The notes beneath the pieces were generated by a model. That model ran no database searches, was not told the origin of the DNA, and worked only from the letters and a program-made list of their open reading frames with translations. Made by a program: the position numbers and the translations under genes. From Streptomyces brasiliensis (lineage in GTDB: Bacteria; Actinomycetota; Actinomycetes; Streptomycetales; Streptomycetaceae): a DNA stretch of 64,000 nucleotides. Location: assembly GCF_014647875.1 (NCBI RefSeq), contig NZ_BMQA01000015.1, positions 1 through 64,000 of the forward strand, read 5' to 3'. Positions 1-8,497 of this stretch are shown here, piece after piece (position 1 is the stretch's first letter; every line of letters starts with the position of its first letter).

Positions 1-1
1 G

Positions 2-229
2 CGCGAGTACCAGGACGACCTGGTGCTGTGCGTCCACAACTTCTCCCGGTTCGCACAGCCCACCGAACTGGACCTGCGGGAGTACGACGGGCGGCATCCC
101 GTCGAACTGATCGGCGGGGTGCGCTTCCCCGCCATCGGTGAACTGCCCTACCTCCTGACCCTCGCGGGCCACGGCTTCTACTGGTTCCGGCTCTCCCGAG
201 TCGCATCCCGCATCGGACGCCGCCGCTGA
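2..229 (+). CDS. treS: Trehalose synthase (maltose glucosyltransferase), C-terminal end
   Basis: The window opens inside this gene. The visible 75 codons form the beta-rich C-terminal domain of a GH13 enzyme: a VLCVHNFSR segment followed by the PVELIGG and LPYLLTLAGHGFYWFRL segments that close TreS proteins. TreS interconverts trehalose and maltose in the cytoplasm. The maltokinase gene starts 31 bp downstream on the same strand, and in actinobacteria TreS and maltokinase often act as one complex feeding maltose-1-phosphate to GlgE. Family assignment rests on the tail and on the context; the catalytic domain lies outside the window. Confidence 0.85.
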   Translation, partial: REYQDDLVLCVHNFSRFAQPTELDLREYDGRHPVELIGGVRFPAIGELPYLLTLAGHGFYWFRLSRVASRIGRRR

Positions 230-260
230 CCGCCCGGCACCGAGGAAAGGACGCGTCACC

Positions 261-1622
261 ATGTCGAAAGCCGTTTCGCACAGACCGGGAAGCACGACCG
301 GCTCCGGCCGGCCCCTGGCCTCGCTGGCCGGGCTGCTGCGCGACTGGCTGCCGAGGCAGCGCTGGTTCGCGGGCAAGGACCGGCCCGTCACCGACCTCTC
401 CGTGCTCTCCCTGACCGAGCTGTTCCCCGGTTGTCTGCATCTGCTGGTCCACACCGGCGGTGGCGTCCCCGCTCCCGGCGGCACTCCCCCGGCCGGCGAC
501 TGCTACCAGTTGCTGCTCAGCGTGCGCAAACAGCTCGCGCCGCGCCTGGACCGGGCGTTCATCGGCCGGGCCGAGGAGGGTTCGCTGGCCGGACTCGCCG
601 TGTACGACGCCCTGTACGACCCGCGCGCTGCCCAGCTGCTCCTGGAGCGGCTGCGCCGGCCCGGCACGGCCGGCCCGCTGCGGTTCGAGTCCGACGCGGC
701 CGCACGGGTGCCCGGCGGTCTCGCGCCGCGGCTGCTCGACGCGGAGCAGTCCAACTCCTCGCTGGTGTACGGCGACGCGTACATCCTCAAGGTCTTCCGA
801 CGCATCCAGCCCGGCGTCAACCCGGACCTCGAGGTGCCGGGGGCGCTGGCCGCACAAGGCTGTGCGCGGGTGCCCGCGCCGGTGGCCTGGTTCCGCACGG
901 AGGAGCCGTGGCCCGCGACGCTCGGGGTGCTCCAGCCGTTCCTGCCCGACGCCGCCGACGGCTGGACGCTGGCCCTGCGCGCGCTCGTCGCGGGCGACGA
1001 CTTCACCACCGAGGCACACGAGTTGGGGCGGGCCGTGGCCGAGGTGCACCTCGCGCTGGCCACAGCCTTCCCGCCCGGCGTGCACGGCGAGACCAGCCGT
1101 ACGGTGGCGGCGATGACCGCGCGCCTCGACGCCGCGGCACGCTGCGTGCCCGCCCTGGCGCCGTTCGTGCCGGGGCTGCGCACCGCGTTCGCCGCGCTCG
1201 CCACCTGCGACGCCGGGCCGCCCGCCCAGCGCATCCACGGTGACGTGCACCTCGGGCAGGTGCTGCGGGCAGGCGAGGACTGGTTCGTCATCGACTTCGA
1301 GGGCGAGCCGTCGCGCCCCCTCAGTGAGCGGTGCAGCGCGCAGTCCCCGGTGCGGGACATCGCCGGCATGCTGCGGTCGTTCGACTACGCGGCCCGGCAG
1401 CGCCGCCCCTGGCGCCCGGATTGGGCCCGTCTGTGCCGGGAGGCCTTCTGCGCGGGGTACGCCGCACGGGCGGGCTGGGACCCGCGTACGAAACACGCGC
1501 TGCTGCGCGCCCATGAGACGGACCGGGCGGTGTACGAGGTGCTGTACGAAGCCAGGCACCGCCCGGACTGGCTGCCCGTTCCGATGGCCGCGATCGAGCG
1601 GCTCGCCGTCAGGGGAGGATGA
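261..1622 (+). CDS. mak: Maltokinase
   Basis: A 453-residue protein that would phosphorylate maltose to maltose-1-phosphate with ATP, the donor used by GlgE to build alpha-1,4-glucan. The N-terminal part carries LPRQRWFAGKDRPV, typical of the maltokinase cap. The kinase core shows SNSSLVYGDAYILKVFRR, the catalytic segment RIHGDVHLGQVLR and the metal-binding segment FVIDFEGEPSRPL, in the order of aminoglycoside-kinase-like folds. Its ATG has a GAGGAAAGGA ribosome site. It lies between treS and glgB, and its stop is four bases from the glgB start, so the three form one operon. Some annotations call this gene pep2. Confidence 0.93.
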   Translation: MSKAVSHRPGSTTGSGRPLASLAGLLRDWLPRQRWFAGKDRPVTDLSVLSLTELFPGCLHLLVHTGGGVPAPGGTPPAGDCYQLLLSVRKQLAPRLDRAFIGRAEEGSLAGLAVYDALYDPRAAQLLLERLRRPGTAGPLRFESDAAARVPGGLAPRLLDAEQSNSSLVYGDAYILKVFRRIQPGVNPDLEVPGALAAQGCARVPAPVAWFRTEEPWPATLGVLQPFLPDAADGWTLALRALVAGDDFTTEAHELGRAVAEVHLALATAFPPGVHGETSRTVAAMTARLDAAARCVPALAPFVPGLRTAFAALATCDAGPPAQRIHGDVHLGQVLRAGEDWFVIDFEGEPSRPLSERCSAQSPVRDIAGMLRSFDYAARQRRPWRPDWARLCREAFCAGYAARAGWDPRTKHALLRAHETDRAVYEVLYEARHRPDWLPVPMAAIERLAVRGG

Positions 1623-1626
1623 CTTC

Positions 1627-3849
1627 ATGGCACTGCGCGACACCTCGCTCCCGGAGCCGTCAGGACCGCTGCCGCGCTCGGCCGTCCCCCTGGACCGCGC
1701 CGACCGTGAGCGTCTGCTGTCCGGCACGCATCACGATCCGCACGCCCTGCTGGGCGCCCACGCGGTGGCGGGCGGGACCCTGTTCCGGGCGCTGCGCCCG
1801 TTCGCCCGTTCGGTGAGCGTGCTGGCCGACGGGATGCGCAGCAGGCTGGTCTCGGAGGGCGGCGGCCTCTTCTCGGCCGTCCTGCCGTACGACGCGATCC
1901 CCGCGTACGCACTGCTGGTGGAGTACGACGACGGGGCGGGCGAGCACGAGGTGCACGACCCGTACCGCTTCCTGCCCGCCCTCGGCGAACTGGACCTGCA
2001 TCTGATCCGTGAAGGCCGGCACGAGCAGCTGTGGAAGGCGCTGGGCGCCGAGCCGATGACGCACCAGGACGTCACCGGCACCCGCTTCACCGTGTGGGCG
2101 CCGAACGCCCAAGGAGTGCGGGTCGCCGGGGACTTCACCTGCTGGGACGGCACGCAGTACCCCATGCGCTCGCTGGGCGCGTCCGGAGTGTGGGAGCTGT
2201 TCCTGCCGGGGATCGGCGAGGGCGCCCGGTACAAATTCGAGATCACGTCACGGTACGGCGGCCGGTTCCTGAAGGCCGACCCGATGGCGCGCCGGACGGA
2301 GGTCCCGCCCGACACGGCGTCCGTCGTGACGGCCTCGCACCACGAGTGGGGCGACGCGGAGTGGCTGGCGCACCGCGCGGACACGCCCGTGCACGAGGCG
2401 CCGTTCTCGGTGTACGAGATCCATCTCCCCTCCTGGCGACCGGGACTGACCTACCGTCAACTGGCCGAGGAACTCCCGCCCTACGTCAGGGACATGGGTT
2501 TCACGCACGTCGAGCTGATGCCGGTCGCCCAGCATCCCTTCAGTGGCTCCTGGGGTTACCAGGTCACGTCGTACTACGCGCCGATGGCCCGCCTCGGTAC
2601 CCCCGACGACTTCAAGTACCTCGTCGACGCCCTGCACCGGGCCGGTATCGGCGTGATCATGGACTGGGTCCCGGCCCACTTCCCCAAGGACGACTGGGCG
2701 TTGGCGCGCTTCGACGGGGATCCGCTGTACGAGCCCGGGGACTCACGGCGGGCCGAGCATCCGGACTGGGGGACGTACGAGTTCGACTTCGGGCGGACCG
2801 AGGTGCGCAACTTCCTCGTGGCGAACGCCGTGTACTGGTGCGAGGAGTTCCACATCGACGGCCTGCGCGTCGACGCGGTCGCCTCGATGCTCTACCTCGA
2901 CTACTCGCGTGACTCCGGCCAGTGGACCCCGAACGTGTTCGGCGGGCGGGAGGACCTGGACGCGGTCGCCTTCCTCCAGGAGATGAACGCCACCGTCTAC
3001 CGGCGGGCACCGGGCGTGGTGACCATCGCCGAGGAGTCGACCGCCTGGGACGGCGTGACCCGGCCCACGGACAGCGGCGGCCTGGGGTTCGGCCTGAAGT
3101 GGAACATGGGCTGGATGCACGACTCTCTGGAGTACGTCAAGCACGAGCCCGTGCACCGCAAGTACCACCACAACGAGATGACCTTCTCGATGGTGTACGC
3201 GTACAGCGAGAACTACGTCCTGCCCATCTCGCACGACGAGGTCGTCCACGGCAAGCAGGCGCTCGTCTCCAAGATGCCCGGCGACTGGTGGCAGCGGCGC
3301 GCGAACCACCGTGCCTACCTGGGCTTCATGTGGGCGCACCCGGGCAAGCAGCTCCTGTTCATGGGCCAGGAGTTCGCCCAGGGCGCGGAGTGGTCGGAGG
3401 CACACGGTCCCGAGTGGTGGCTCCTCGACTCCGGGTACTGCGCCGAGGCCGATCACCGGGGCGTGCGCGACCTGGTCCGCGACCTCAACTCCGTGTATCT
3501 GGATTGCCCGGCCCTGTGGCAGCGGGACACCGATCCGACCGGCTTCCAGTGGGTGATCGGTGACGCGGCCGAGGACAACGTGTTCGCCTTCCTGCGTTTC
3601 GACGCCGAGGCGAACCCGCTGCTCGCGGTCTGCAACTTCTCCCCCGTCGTCCGCCACGACTACGGGCTCGCCGTCCCGAAGGGCGCGACCGTGTGGCGGG
3701 AGGTGCTCAACACCGACAGCGCGCGGTACGGAGGCAGCGACGTGACCAACTCCGGGCCGATCCCGGCCGAGGAGGGAAGCGTCCGGCTCACGCTCCCGCC
3801 CCTGGCCACCGTGTGGCTGACGCCGCAGTCCCCCACCGGCCAGGAGTAG
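1627..3849 (+). CDS. glgB: 1,4-alpha-glucan branching enzyme
   Basis: A 740-residue GH13 branching enzyme, which cuts alpha-1,4 chains and reattaches them in alpha-1,6 linkage. It has an N-terminal extension, a CBM48 domain (GTRFTVWAPNAQGVRVAGDF), the catalytic barrel and a C-terminal beta domain. The catalytic triad is visible as D416 in GLRVDAVASMLYLDY, E469 in TIAEESTAW and D537 in ISHDEVVHGK. The reading frame is open for 129 codons upstream, but those codons overlap maltokinase. I chose the ATG because GGGGAGG sits just before it and the sequence begins as other actinobacterial GlgB proteins do. It is the last gene of the treS–mak–glgB operon. Confidence 0.95.
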   Translation: MALRDTSLPEPSGPLPRSAVPLDRADRERLLSGTHHDPHALLGAHAVAGGTLFRALRPFARSVSVLADGMRSRLVSEGGGLFSAVLPYDAIPAYALLVEYDDGAGEHEVHDPYRFLPALGELDLHLIREGRHEQLWKALGAEPMTHQDVTGTRFTVWAPNAQGVRVAGDFTCWDGTQYPMRSLGASGVWELFLPGIGEGARYKFEITSRYGGRFLKADPMARRTEVPPDTASVVTASHHEWGDAEWLAHRADTPVHEAPFSVYEIHLPSWRPGLTYRQLAEELPPYVRDMGFTHVELMPVAQHPFSGSWGYQVTSYYAPMARLGTPDDFKYLVDALHRAGIGVIMDWVPAHFPKDDWALARFDGDPLYEPGDSRRAEHPDWGTYEFDFGRTEVRNFLVANAVYWCEEFHIDGLRVDAVASMLYLDYSRDSGQWTPNVFGGREDLDAVAFLQEMNATVYRRAPGVVTIAEESTAWDGVTRPTDSGGLGFGLKWNMGWMHDSLEYVKHEPVHRKYHHNEMTFSMVYAYSENYVLPISHDEVVHGKQALVSKMPGDWWQRRANHRAYLGFMWAHPGKQLLFMGQEFAQGAEWSEAHGPEWWLLDSGYCAEADHRGVRDLVRDLNSVYLDCPALWQRDTDPTGFQWVIGDAAEDNVFAFLRFDAEANPLLAVCNFSPVVRHDYGLAVPKGATVWREVLNTDSARYGGSDVTNSGPIPAEEGSVRLTLPPLATVWLTPQSPTGQE

Positions 3850-3953
3850 TTCGGGGTTCGCGACACCAACCGCGCTCATCTGGGCTAGATTCTGCACCGT
3901 CGACAACGGTACCGATCGGCAGGGTCACCCTCCGCACATCCCGGGAGCAGCGC

Positions 3954-5858
3954 ATGCGCGACTTCGCCCTCGCTCCAGCCATCGCCCCGGCCCTGACCTG
4001 CGGGCTCGCCGACAGCGTCTTCGACACGGCGGCCCGCAATCCGACCCTGCCCGTGCTTGCACGCCGTCTCGAGGGTGTCTCCTCCGCCTGGGAGGAGGTG
4101 ACGGCCGTGGAACTGCGGGACGAAGTGACCGACGTGGCCAAGGGGCTGGTCGCCTCGGGCATCTCGCCGGGCCATCGGGTCGCCGTGATGTCGCGCACGC
4201 GGTACGAGTGGACGGTGCTCTGCTACGCGCTGTGGACCGTGGGCGCCGAGGTCGTCCCGATCCATCCGGCGTCGGCGCGCGAACAGGTGGCGTCCATCCT
4301 GCGGGACGCCGGGTGCGTGGCCGTCCTGGTGGAGGACGAGCAGGGCGTGATGACGGTGGGCACCGTGTGCGCGAGCCTGCCCCGGCTGCGGCACGTGTGG
4401 CAGCTGGACGCCGGTGCGCTGAACCAGCTCACGGAACGGGGCCGGTTCATCCCGGTCACCACGGTCGACTCGCTGCGCCGTATCGTCCTGCCGGACTCGA
4501 CCGCGGCCGTCGCCTACACCTCCGGCACGTCGGGCCGCCCGCTCGGCTGCGCGCTGAGCCATCGCGGCCTGGCATTCGCCTGCGACACGCTGCTCGCCGG
4601 CTGGGGGCACACGGCGGCACCACCCGGTGAACAGCCGGCCGTGCTGGTCTTCCTGCCGTTCTCCCATGTCTACGGGCTCATGATCCAGACGGTGTGCCTG
4701 CGCGGCGGACTGCTGATGGGCCACGAACCGGAGATGACCACGGCGGCGCTGGCGTCGGCGCTGCTCACGTTCCGGCCGACGTATCTCTACGGCGTCCCCT
4801 CCGTCTTCGAGAAGCTGTACAAGACGTTCCTGCGCACGGCCCAGCAGGCGGGCCGGGGTGCGCTGTTCGAGCGGGCGGCGCAGACCGCGCGGGACTTCGC
4901 CCTGGCCGAGGAGCGGCGCCGGCTCGGCACGGGGCCGGGGGCCGGGTTCGACCTGCGGCTGCAGCACGCGCTGTACGAGCGGACGGTGTACCGCAGACTG
5001 CGGGCCACGCTGGGCGGGCGCGTGGTGCGGGCGACGTCCGGCGGCTCGGCGCTCGACCCAGAACTCTCGTACTTCTACGAGGGCATCGGCCTGTACCTGC
5101 ACGACGGCTACGGGCTGACGGAGACCGGCGGCGGGGTCACCATGCAGCCGCTCGGCCGGGAGAAGGCCGGGACGGTGGGCCAGGCGCTGCCAGGCATCGA
5201 GATCCAGGTGGCCGGCGACGGGGAGATCCTGGTGCGCGGTCCGTCGGTGTTCCAGGGGTACGTCAACGACGAGTCCGCGACGCGGGCCGCGCTGCACGGG
5301 GGCTGGCTGGCCACCGGGGACATCGGGCGGCTGGACTCCGAGGGGTATCTGTCGATCACGGGCCGCAAGAAGGACGTCATCATCACGAGCACCGGAAAAA
5401 CGGTGGCGCCGGCGCCGCTGGAGCAGCGGCTGCGGATGCATCCGCTCGTCCACCAGGCGGTGGTCATCGGTGACGACCGGCCCTGTGTGGGGGCACTGAT
5501 CACGCTGGATCCGGATTTCCTCGCGCACTGGCGCGGCAGGCTGGGGCTGCCGCGGGACGTGCCCGGGCGGGAGGCGCGGGAGGAGAACGCGCTGCGGGAC
5601 GAGATCGCGCGGGCGGTCGCCGCCGCCAACAGCGTCGTGTCGCGCGCCGAGTCCATCCGCGTCTGGCGGGTCCTGCCGGAGCCCTTCGACCCGGCCAACG
5701 GTCTGCTGACGCCGTCGATGAAGCTGCGCCGGGACGCCATAGTGCGGCACTACGCCGGCGAGATCGACGCGATGTACGAGGCCAGGACCCGCGTCCCGCG
5801 GAGACTGCCCGTGACGGAACCCGCCGACTGGGACGACTCGGACAGCGTGTTCCGCTGA
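3954..5858 (+). CDS. Long-chain fatty-acid–CoA ligase (AMP-binding)
   Basis: A 634-residue ANL-superfamily enzyme that activates a carboxylic acid, probably a long-chain fatty acid, as an acyl-adenylate and then a CoA thioester. Visible motifs are the P-loop AYTSGTSGRPLG, the DGYGLTETGGG segment, LATGDIGRLDSEGYL and the GRKKDVIITSTGKTVAP hinge. This length and the separate YLYGVPSVFEKLY segment match long-chain acyl-CoA synthetases (FAD15 type) rather than short-chain ones. The ATG is preceded by GGGAGCAG; upstream in-frame codons overlap glgB. It stands about 100 bp after glgB and may have its own promoter. Substrate chain length cannot be read from the sequence. Confidence 0.88.
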   Translation: MRDFALAPAIAPALTCGLADSVFDTAARNPTLPVLARRLEGVSSAWEEVTAVELRDEVTDVAKGLVASGISPGHRVAVMSRTRYEWTVLCYALWTVGAEVVPIHPASAREQVASILRDAGCVAVLVEDEQGVMTVGTVCASLPRLRHVWQLDAGALNQLTERGRFIPVTTVDSLRRIVLPDSTAAVAYTSGTSGRPLGCALSHRGLAFACDTLLAGWGHTAAPPGEQPAVLVFLPFSHVYGLMIQTVCLRGGLLMGHEPEMTTAALASALLTFRPTYLYGVPSVFEKLYKTFLRTAQQAGRGALFERAAQTARDFALAEERRRLGTGPGAGFDLRLQHALYERTVYRRLRATLGGRVVRATSGGSALDPELSYFYEGIGLYLHDGYGLTETGGGVTMQPLGREKAGTVGQALPGIEIQVAGDGEILVRGPSVFQGYVNDESATRAALHGGWLATGDIGRLDSEGYLSITGRKKDVIITSTGKTVAPAPLEQRLRMHPLVHQAVVIGDDRPCVGALITLDPDFLAHWRGRLGLPRDVPGREAREENALRDEIARAVAAANSVVSRAESIRVWRVLPEPFDPANGLLTPSMKLRRDAIVRHYAGEIDAMYEARTRVPRRLPVTEPADWDDSDSVFR

Positions 5859-5865
5859 GGCCCGG

Positions 5866-6687
5866 TCAACGGGGTCGGTGGGCGATCACCCCGAACATCG
5901 TCACCGACATGTGCAGGCCGCCTCGTTCGGCCGCCTCGGCCAGGTTCGCGTACGCGGTGTCGCGCTGGGACTCGGTGAGCAGGCCTCGGCGTACCGCCGA
6001 CTCGCCGAGCAGGCGGATGATCGGCCAGGCGACCGAGCGGTGGTCCTGGAGCAGCGCCTGGGAACCGCGGTCGTCGACGACCAGCCCGGCCGCGCTGGCC
6101 TGTCCGACGAGCCGTCGGCCCGAGTAGGGGTTCGCGGCGCCGGCGAGCGCGCCGGAGGTGAGCGCCCGGGTGATCACCGGGTCACCGGGGTGCAGGATCG
6201 TGGTCGCCCAGTCGGTGTCGAGCAGCGCGATACGGCCGCCGAGACGCAGCACCCGGACCATCTCGGCGACCGCCCGCTCCGGCTCCGTGAGGTGCTGGAG
6301 GACGCGTTCGCACCACACGACGTCCACCGAGCCGTCGGGCAGCGGCAGGGCGAGGGCGTCGCCGTCGGTGAACAGCGCCCGGCCGCCCGCGGCACGCTCC
6401 TCGGCGACGGTGCGCAGCGCGGGGTTGGGTTCGACGCCCAGGGCGGAGCCCTCCGGTCCGACGGCGTCGGCCAGGACCCGGGTCTGCGATCCGGTCCCGG
6501 AGCCGACGTCGGGCGCCCGCTCGCCGGCGCGGAGACCGAGCGCCTGGTGGGCCCGGTCGCGCAGCCGCCGTACACCGGGATTGGCGTCCTGGACGTCGAG
6601 GGCGCCCACCAGCCGTGCCGTGGTGCCGGGGTCGTCGGTGTCGATGTTGCGCGTCTGGAAGGCCGAACCGTGTCGTGCCTCCGCCAT
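5866..6687 (-). CDS. SAM-dependent methyltransferase (class I)
   Basis: A 273-residue class I methyltransferase. The SAM-binding motif I is PDVGSGTGSQTRVLA, an acidic motif II follows at LGVEPNPALR, and DVVWCERVLQHL is the post-I segment. The fold is complete and ends with an MFGVIAHRPR strand. It converges on the acyl-CoA ligase gene with only seven bases between the stops. The start ATG begins MAEARHG; an earlier in-frame start would add a low-complexity arginine-rich tail. The acceptor substrate is unknown. Relatives are usually annotated as ubiquinone/menaquinone-type or generic methyltransferases. Confidence 0.8.
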   Translation of the reverse strand: MAEARHGSAFQTRNIDTDDPGTTARLVGALDVQDANPGVRRLRDRAHQALGLRAGERAPDVGSGTGSQTRVLADAVGPEGSALGVEPNPALRTVAEERAAGGRALFTDGDALALPLPDGSVDVVWCERVLQHLTEPERAVAEMVRVLRLGGRIALLDTDWATTILHPGDPVITRALTSGALAGAANPYSGRRLVGQASAAGLVVDDRGSQALLQDHRSVAWPIIRLLGESAVRRGLLTESQRDTAYANLAEAAERGGLHMSVTMFGVIAHRPR

Positions 6688-7006
6688 GGCCCGCACTCTA
6701 CGGCCCGGACGGCGTTCGGGGGGCCGACTCCGGGCGACCCGGTCGCTCCGGTCCGCCGGGACCGCCGCGCATCCGACGGCGGCGGCCCTCGAAACCGCCG
6801 CGGGCCCGGGAGTACCGGACATATCCGGACGGCACGCGGGTCACTCCGGACCATGTGGGGGCATGCTGGTGCCCTGGCGTACGTCTGCCTGCCGCGCCCC
6901 GCTGGCGGAACGGCCCGGCGCACGGTGGGATCGGTGTGGTGCGAAGCGCAGCGTTCCGGGGCACGCGGACGGCGTCGAGTCGGACCGCCTGGAGCCGCAG
7001 AAAGGG
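6688..7006. other. Intergenic region between divergent genes
   Basis: These 319 bases separate the divergent methyltransferase and NADH dehydrogenase genes. I find no credible gene here. The only structure of note is a short inverted repeat, CCGGA-CATA-TCCGG at 6815-6828, which could be part of an operator but is too short to assign. Both promoters should lie in this interval. Confidence 0.5.
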
Positions 7007-8386
7007 ATGAGCACCGTGACACGACCCAGGATCCTGGTGGTTGGCGCAGGCTTCGCCGGTGTGGGCTGCGTCCGCCGCCTCGAGCGGAAACTCGCCCCTG
7101 AAGAGGCCGACGTCACGCTGGTGACTCCGTCCGCCTACCAGCTCTATCTCCCCCTGCTGCCCCAGGTCGCCGCCGGAGTGCTGACCCCGCAGTCGATCGC
7201 CGTCTCGCTGCGCCGCAGCAAGCGGTACCGCACCCGGATCATCCCTGGCGGCGCGATCGGCGTGGACCTGCGGTCCAAGGTCTGTGTCATCCAGACGATC
7301 ACCGACAAGGTCGTCGACGAGCCGTACGACTACATCGTGCTGGCGCCGGGCAGCGTGACCCGCACCTTCGACATCCCCGGGCTCACCGAGCACGCCTACG
7401 GGATGAAGACCCTCGCCGAGGCCGCCTATGTGCGCGACCACGTCATCTCGCAGCTCGACCTGGCCGACGCCAGCGACGACCCGGCGGAGAAGGCCTCGCG
7501 GCTGCAGTTCGTGGTGGTCGGCGGCGGGTACGCCGGCACCGAGACCGCGGCCTGTCTGCAACGGCTGACGCACGCCGCCGTACAGCGCTACCCGCGAATC
7601 GACCCGGCTCTGATCAAGTGGCATCTGATCGACATCGCGCCGAAGCTGATGCCCGAGCTCGGCGACAAGCTCGGGCGCAGCGCCCAGGAGATCCTGCGCC
7701 GGCGCGGGATCGACATCTCGCTCGGTGTGTCGATCGACAAGGCGGGACCCGAGGAGGTCACGTTCACCGACGGCCGGGTGGTGCCCACCCGCACGCTGAT
7801 CTGGACGGCCGGCGTGGTCGCCAGCCCGCTGATCGCCACCCTGGACACCGAGACCGTGCGGGGACGGCTCGCGGTGACCCCGGAGATGGTCGTGCCCGGC
7901 CAGGACGGGGTGTTCGCGCTCGGTGACGCGGCCGCCGTCCCGGACATCGCCAAGGGCGAAGGCGCCATCTGCCCGCCCACCGCCCAGCACGCCACTCGCC
8001 AGGGCAAGTCCGTCGCCGACAACGTCATCGCGACTATGCGGCGCGAGCCGCTGCGGCCGTACAGGCACAAGGACCTGGGCCTCGTCGTCGACCTCGGCGG
8101 CAAGGACGCCGTGTCCAAGCCGCTCGGCGTCGAGCTGCGCGGTCTGCTCGCCCAGGCCGTGGCCCGCGGCTACCACTGGTCGGCGCTGCGCACCAATGTC
8201 GCCAAGACCCGCGTCCTGACCAACTGGCTGCTGAACGCGGTCGCGGGCGACGATTTCGTGCGCACCGGCTTCCAGGCGCGCAAACCAGCGAAACTCAGGG
8301 ATTTCGAGTTCACCAACGCGTATCTGACACCGGAGCAGGTGCGGGCGCACGTCGCGTCGCACGGCACCGACGGCCTGCCGGACTGA
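7007..8386 (+). CDS. Type II NADH dehydrogenase / FAD-dependent oxidoreductase
   Basis: A 459-residue single-subunit flavoprotein that would pass electrons from NADH to quinone at the membrane face without pumping protons. Two dinucleotide folds are visible: RILVVGAGFAGVGCVRRLE at the N-terminus for FAD, and QFVVVGGGYAGTETA near residue 165 for NADH. The FAD-closing motif VFALGDAAAVPD precedes a C-terminal segment likely to form the membrane anchor. The ATG follows AGAAAGGG; the frame is open far upstream but that part is arginine- and serine-rich shadow sequence. Related proteins are also annotated as NAD(P)/FAD-dependent oxidoreductase, so the electron acceptor is inferred. Confidence 0.85.
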   Translation: MSTVTRPRILVVGAGFAGVGCVRRLERKLAPEEADVTLVTPSAYQLYLPLLPQVAAGVLTPQSIAVSLRRSKRYRTRIIPGGAIGVDLRSKVCVIQTITDKVVDEPYDYIVLAPGSVTRTFDIPGLTEHAYGMKTLAEAAYVRDHVISQLDLADASDDPAEKASRLQFVVVGGGYAGTETAACLQRLTHAAVQRYPRIDPALIKWHLIDIAPKLMPELGDKLGRSAQEILRRRGIDISLGVSIDKAGPEEVTFTDGRVVPTRTLIWTAGVVASPLIATLDTETVRGRLAVTPEMVVPGQDGVFALGDAAAVPDIAKGEGAICPPTAQHATRQGKSVADNVIATMRREPLRPYRHKDLGLVVDLGGKDAVSKPLGVELRGLLAQAVARGYHWSALRTNVAKTRVLTNWLLNAVAGDDFVRTGFQARKPAKLRDFEFTNAYLTPEQVRAHVASHGTDGLPD

Positions 8387-8497
8387 CCGGCTGACGCGAG
8401 CCGCCCCGGTCGCCGGCAGCCACGGGGTCTGCGGCCGGCGGTCCCGTGCCATGCTGGGTCAAAGATCACGATGTGACACAGGAGAGAGCGCGGCGGC

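Noticed and set aside
6815..6828. CCGGA-CATA-TCCGG inverted repeat
   Set aside because: Five-base arms in a GC-rich genome are common; not enough for an operator call on its own.
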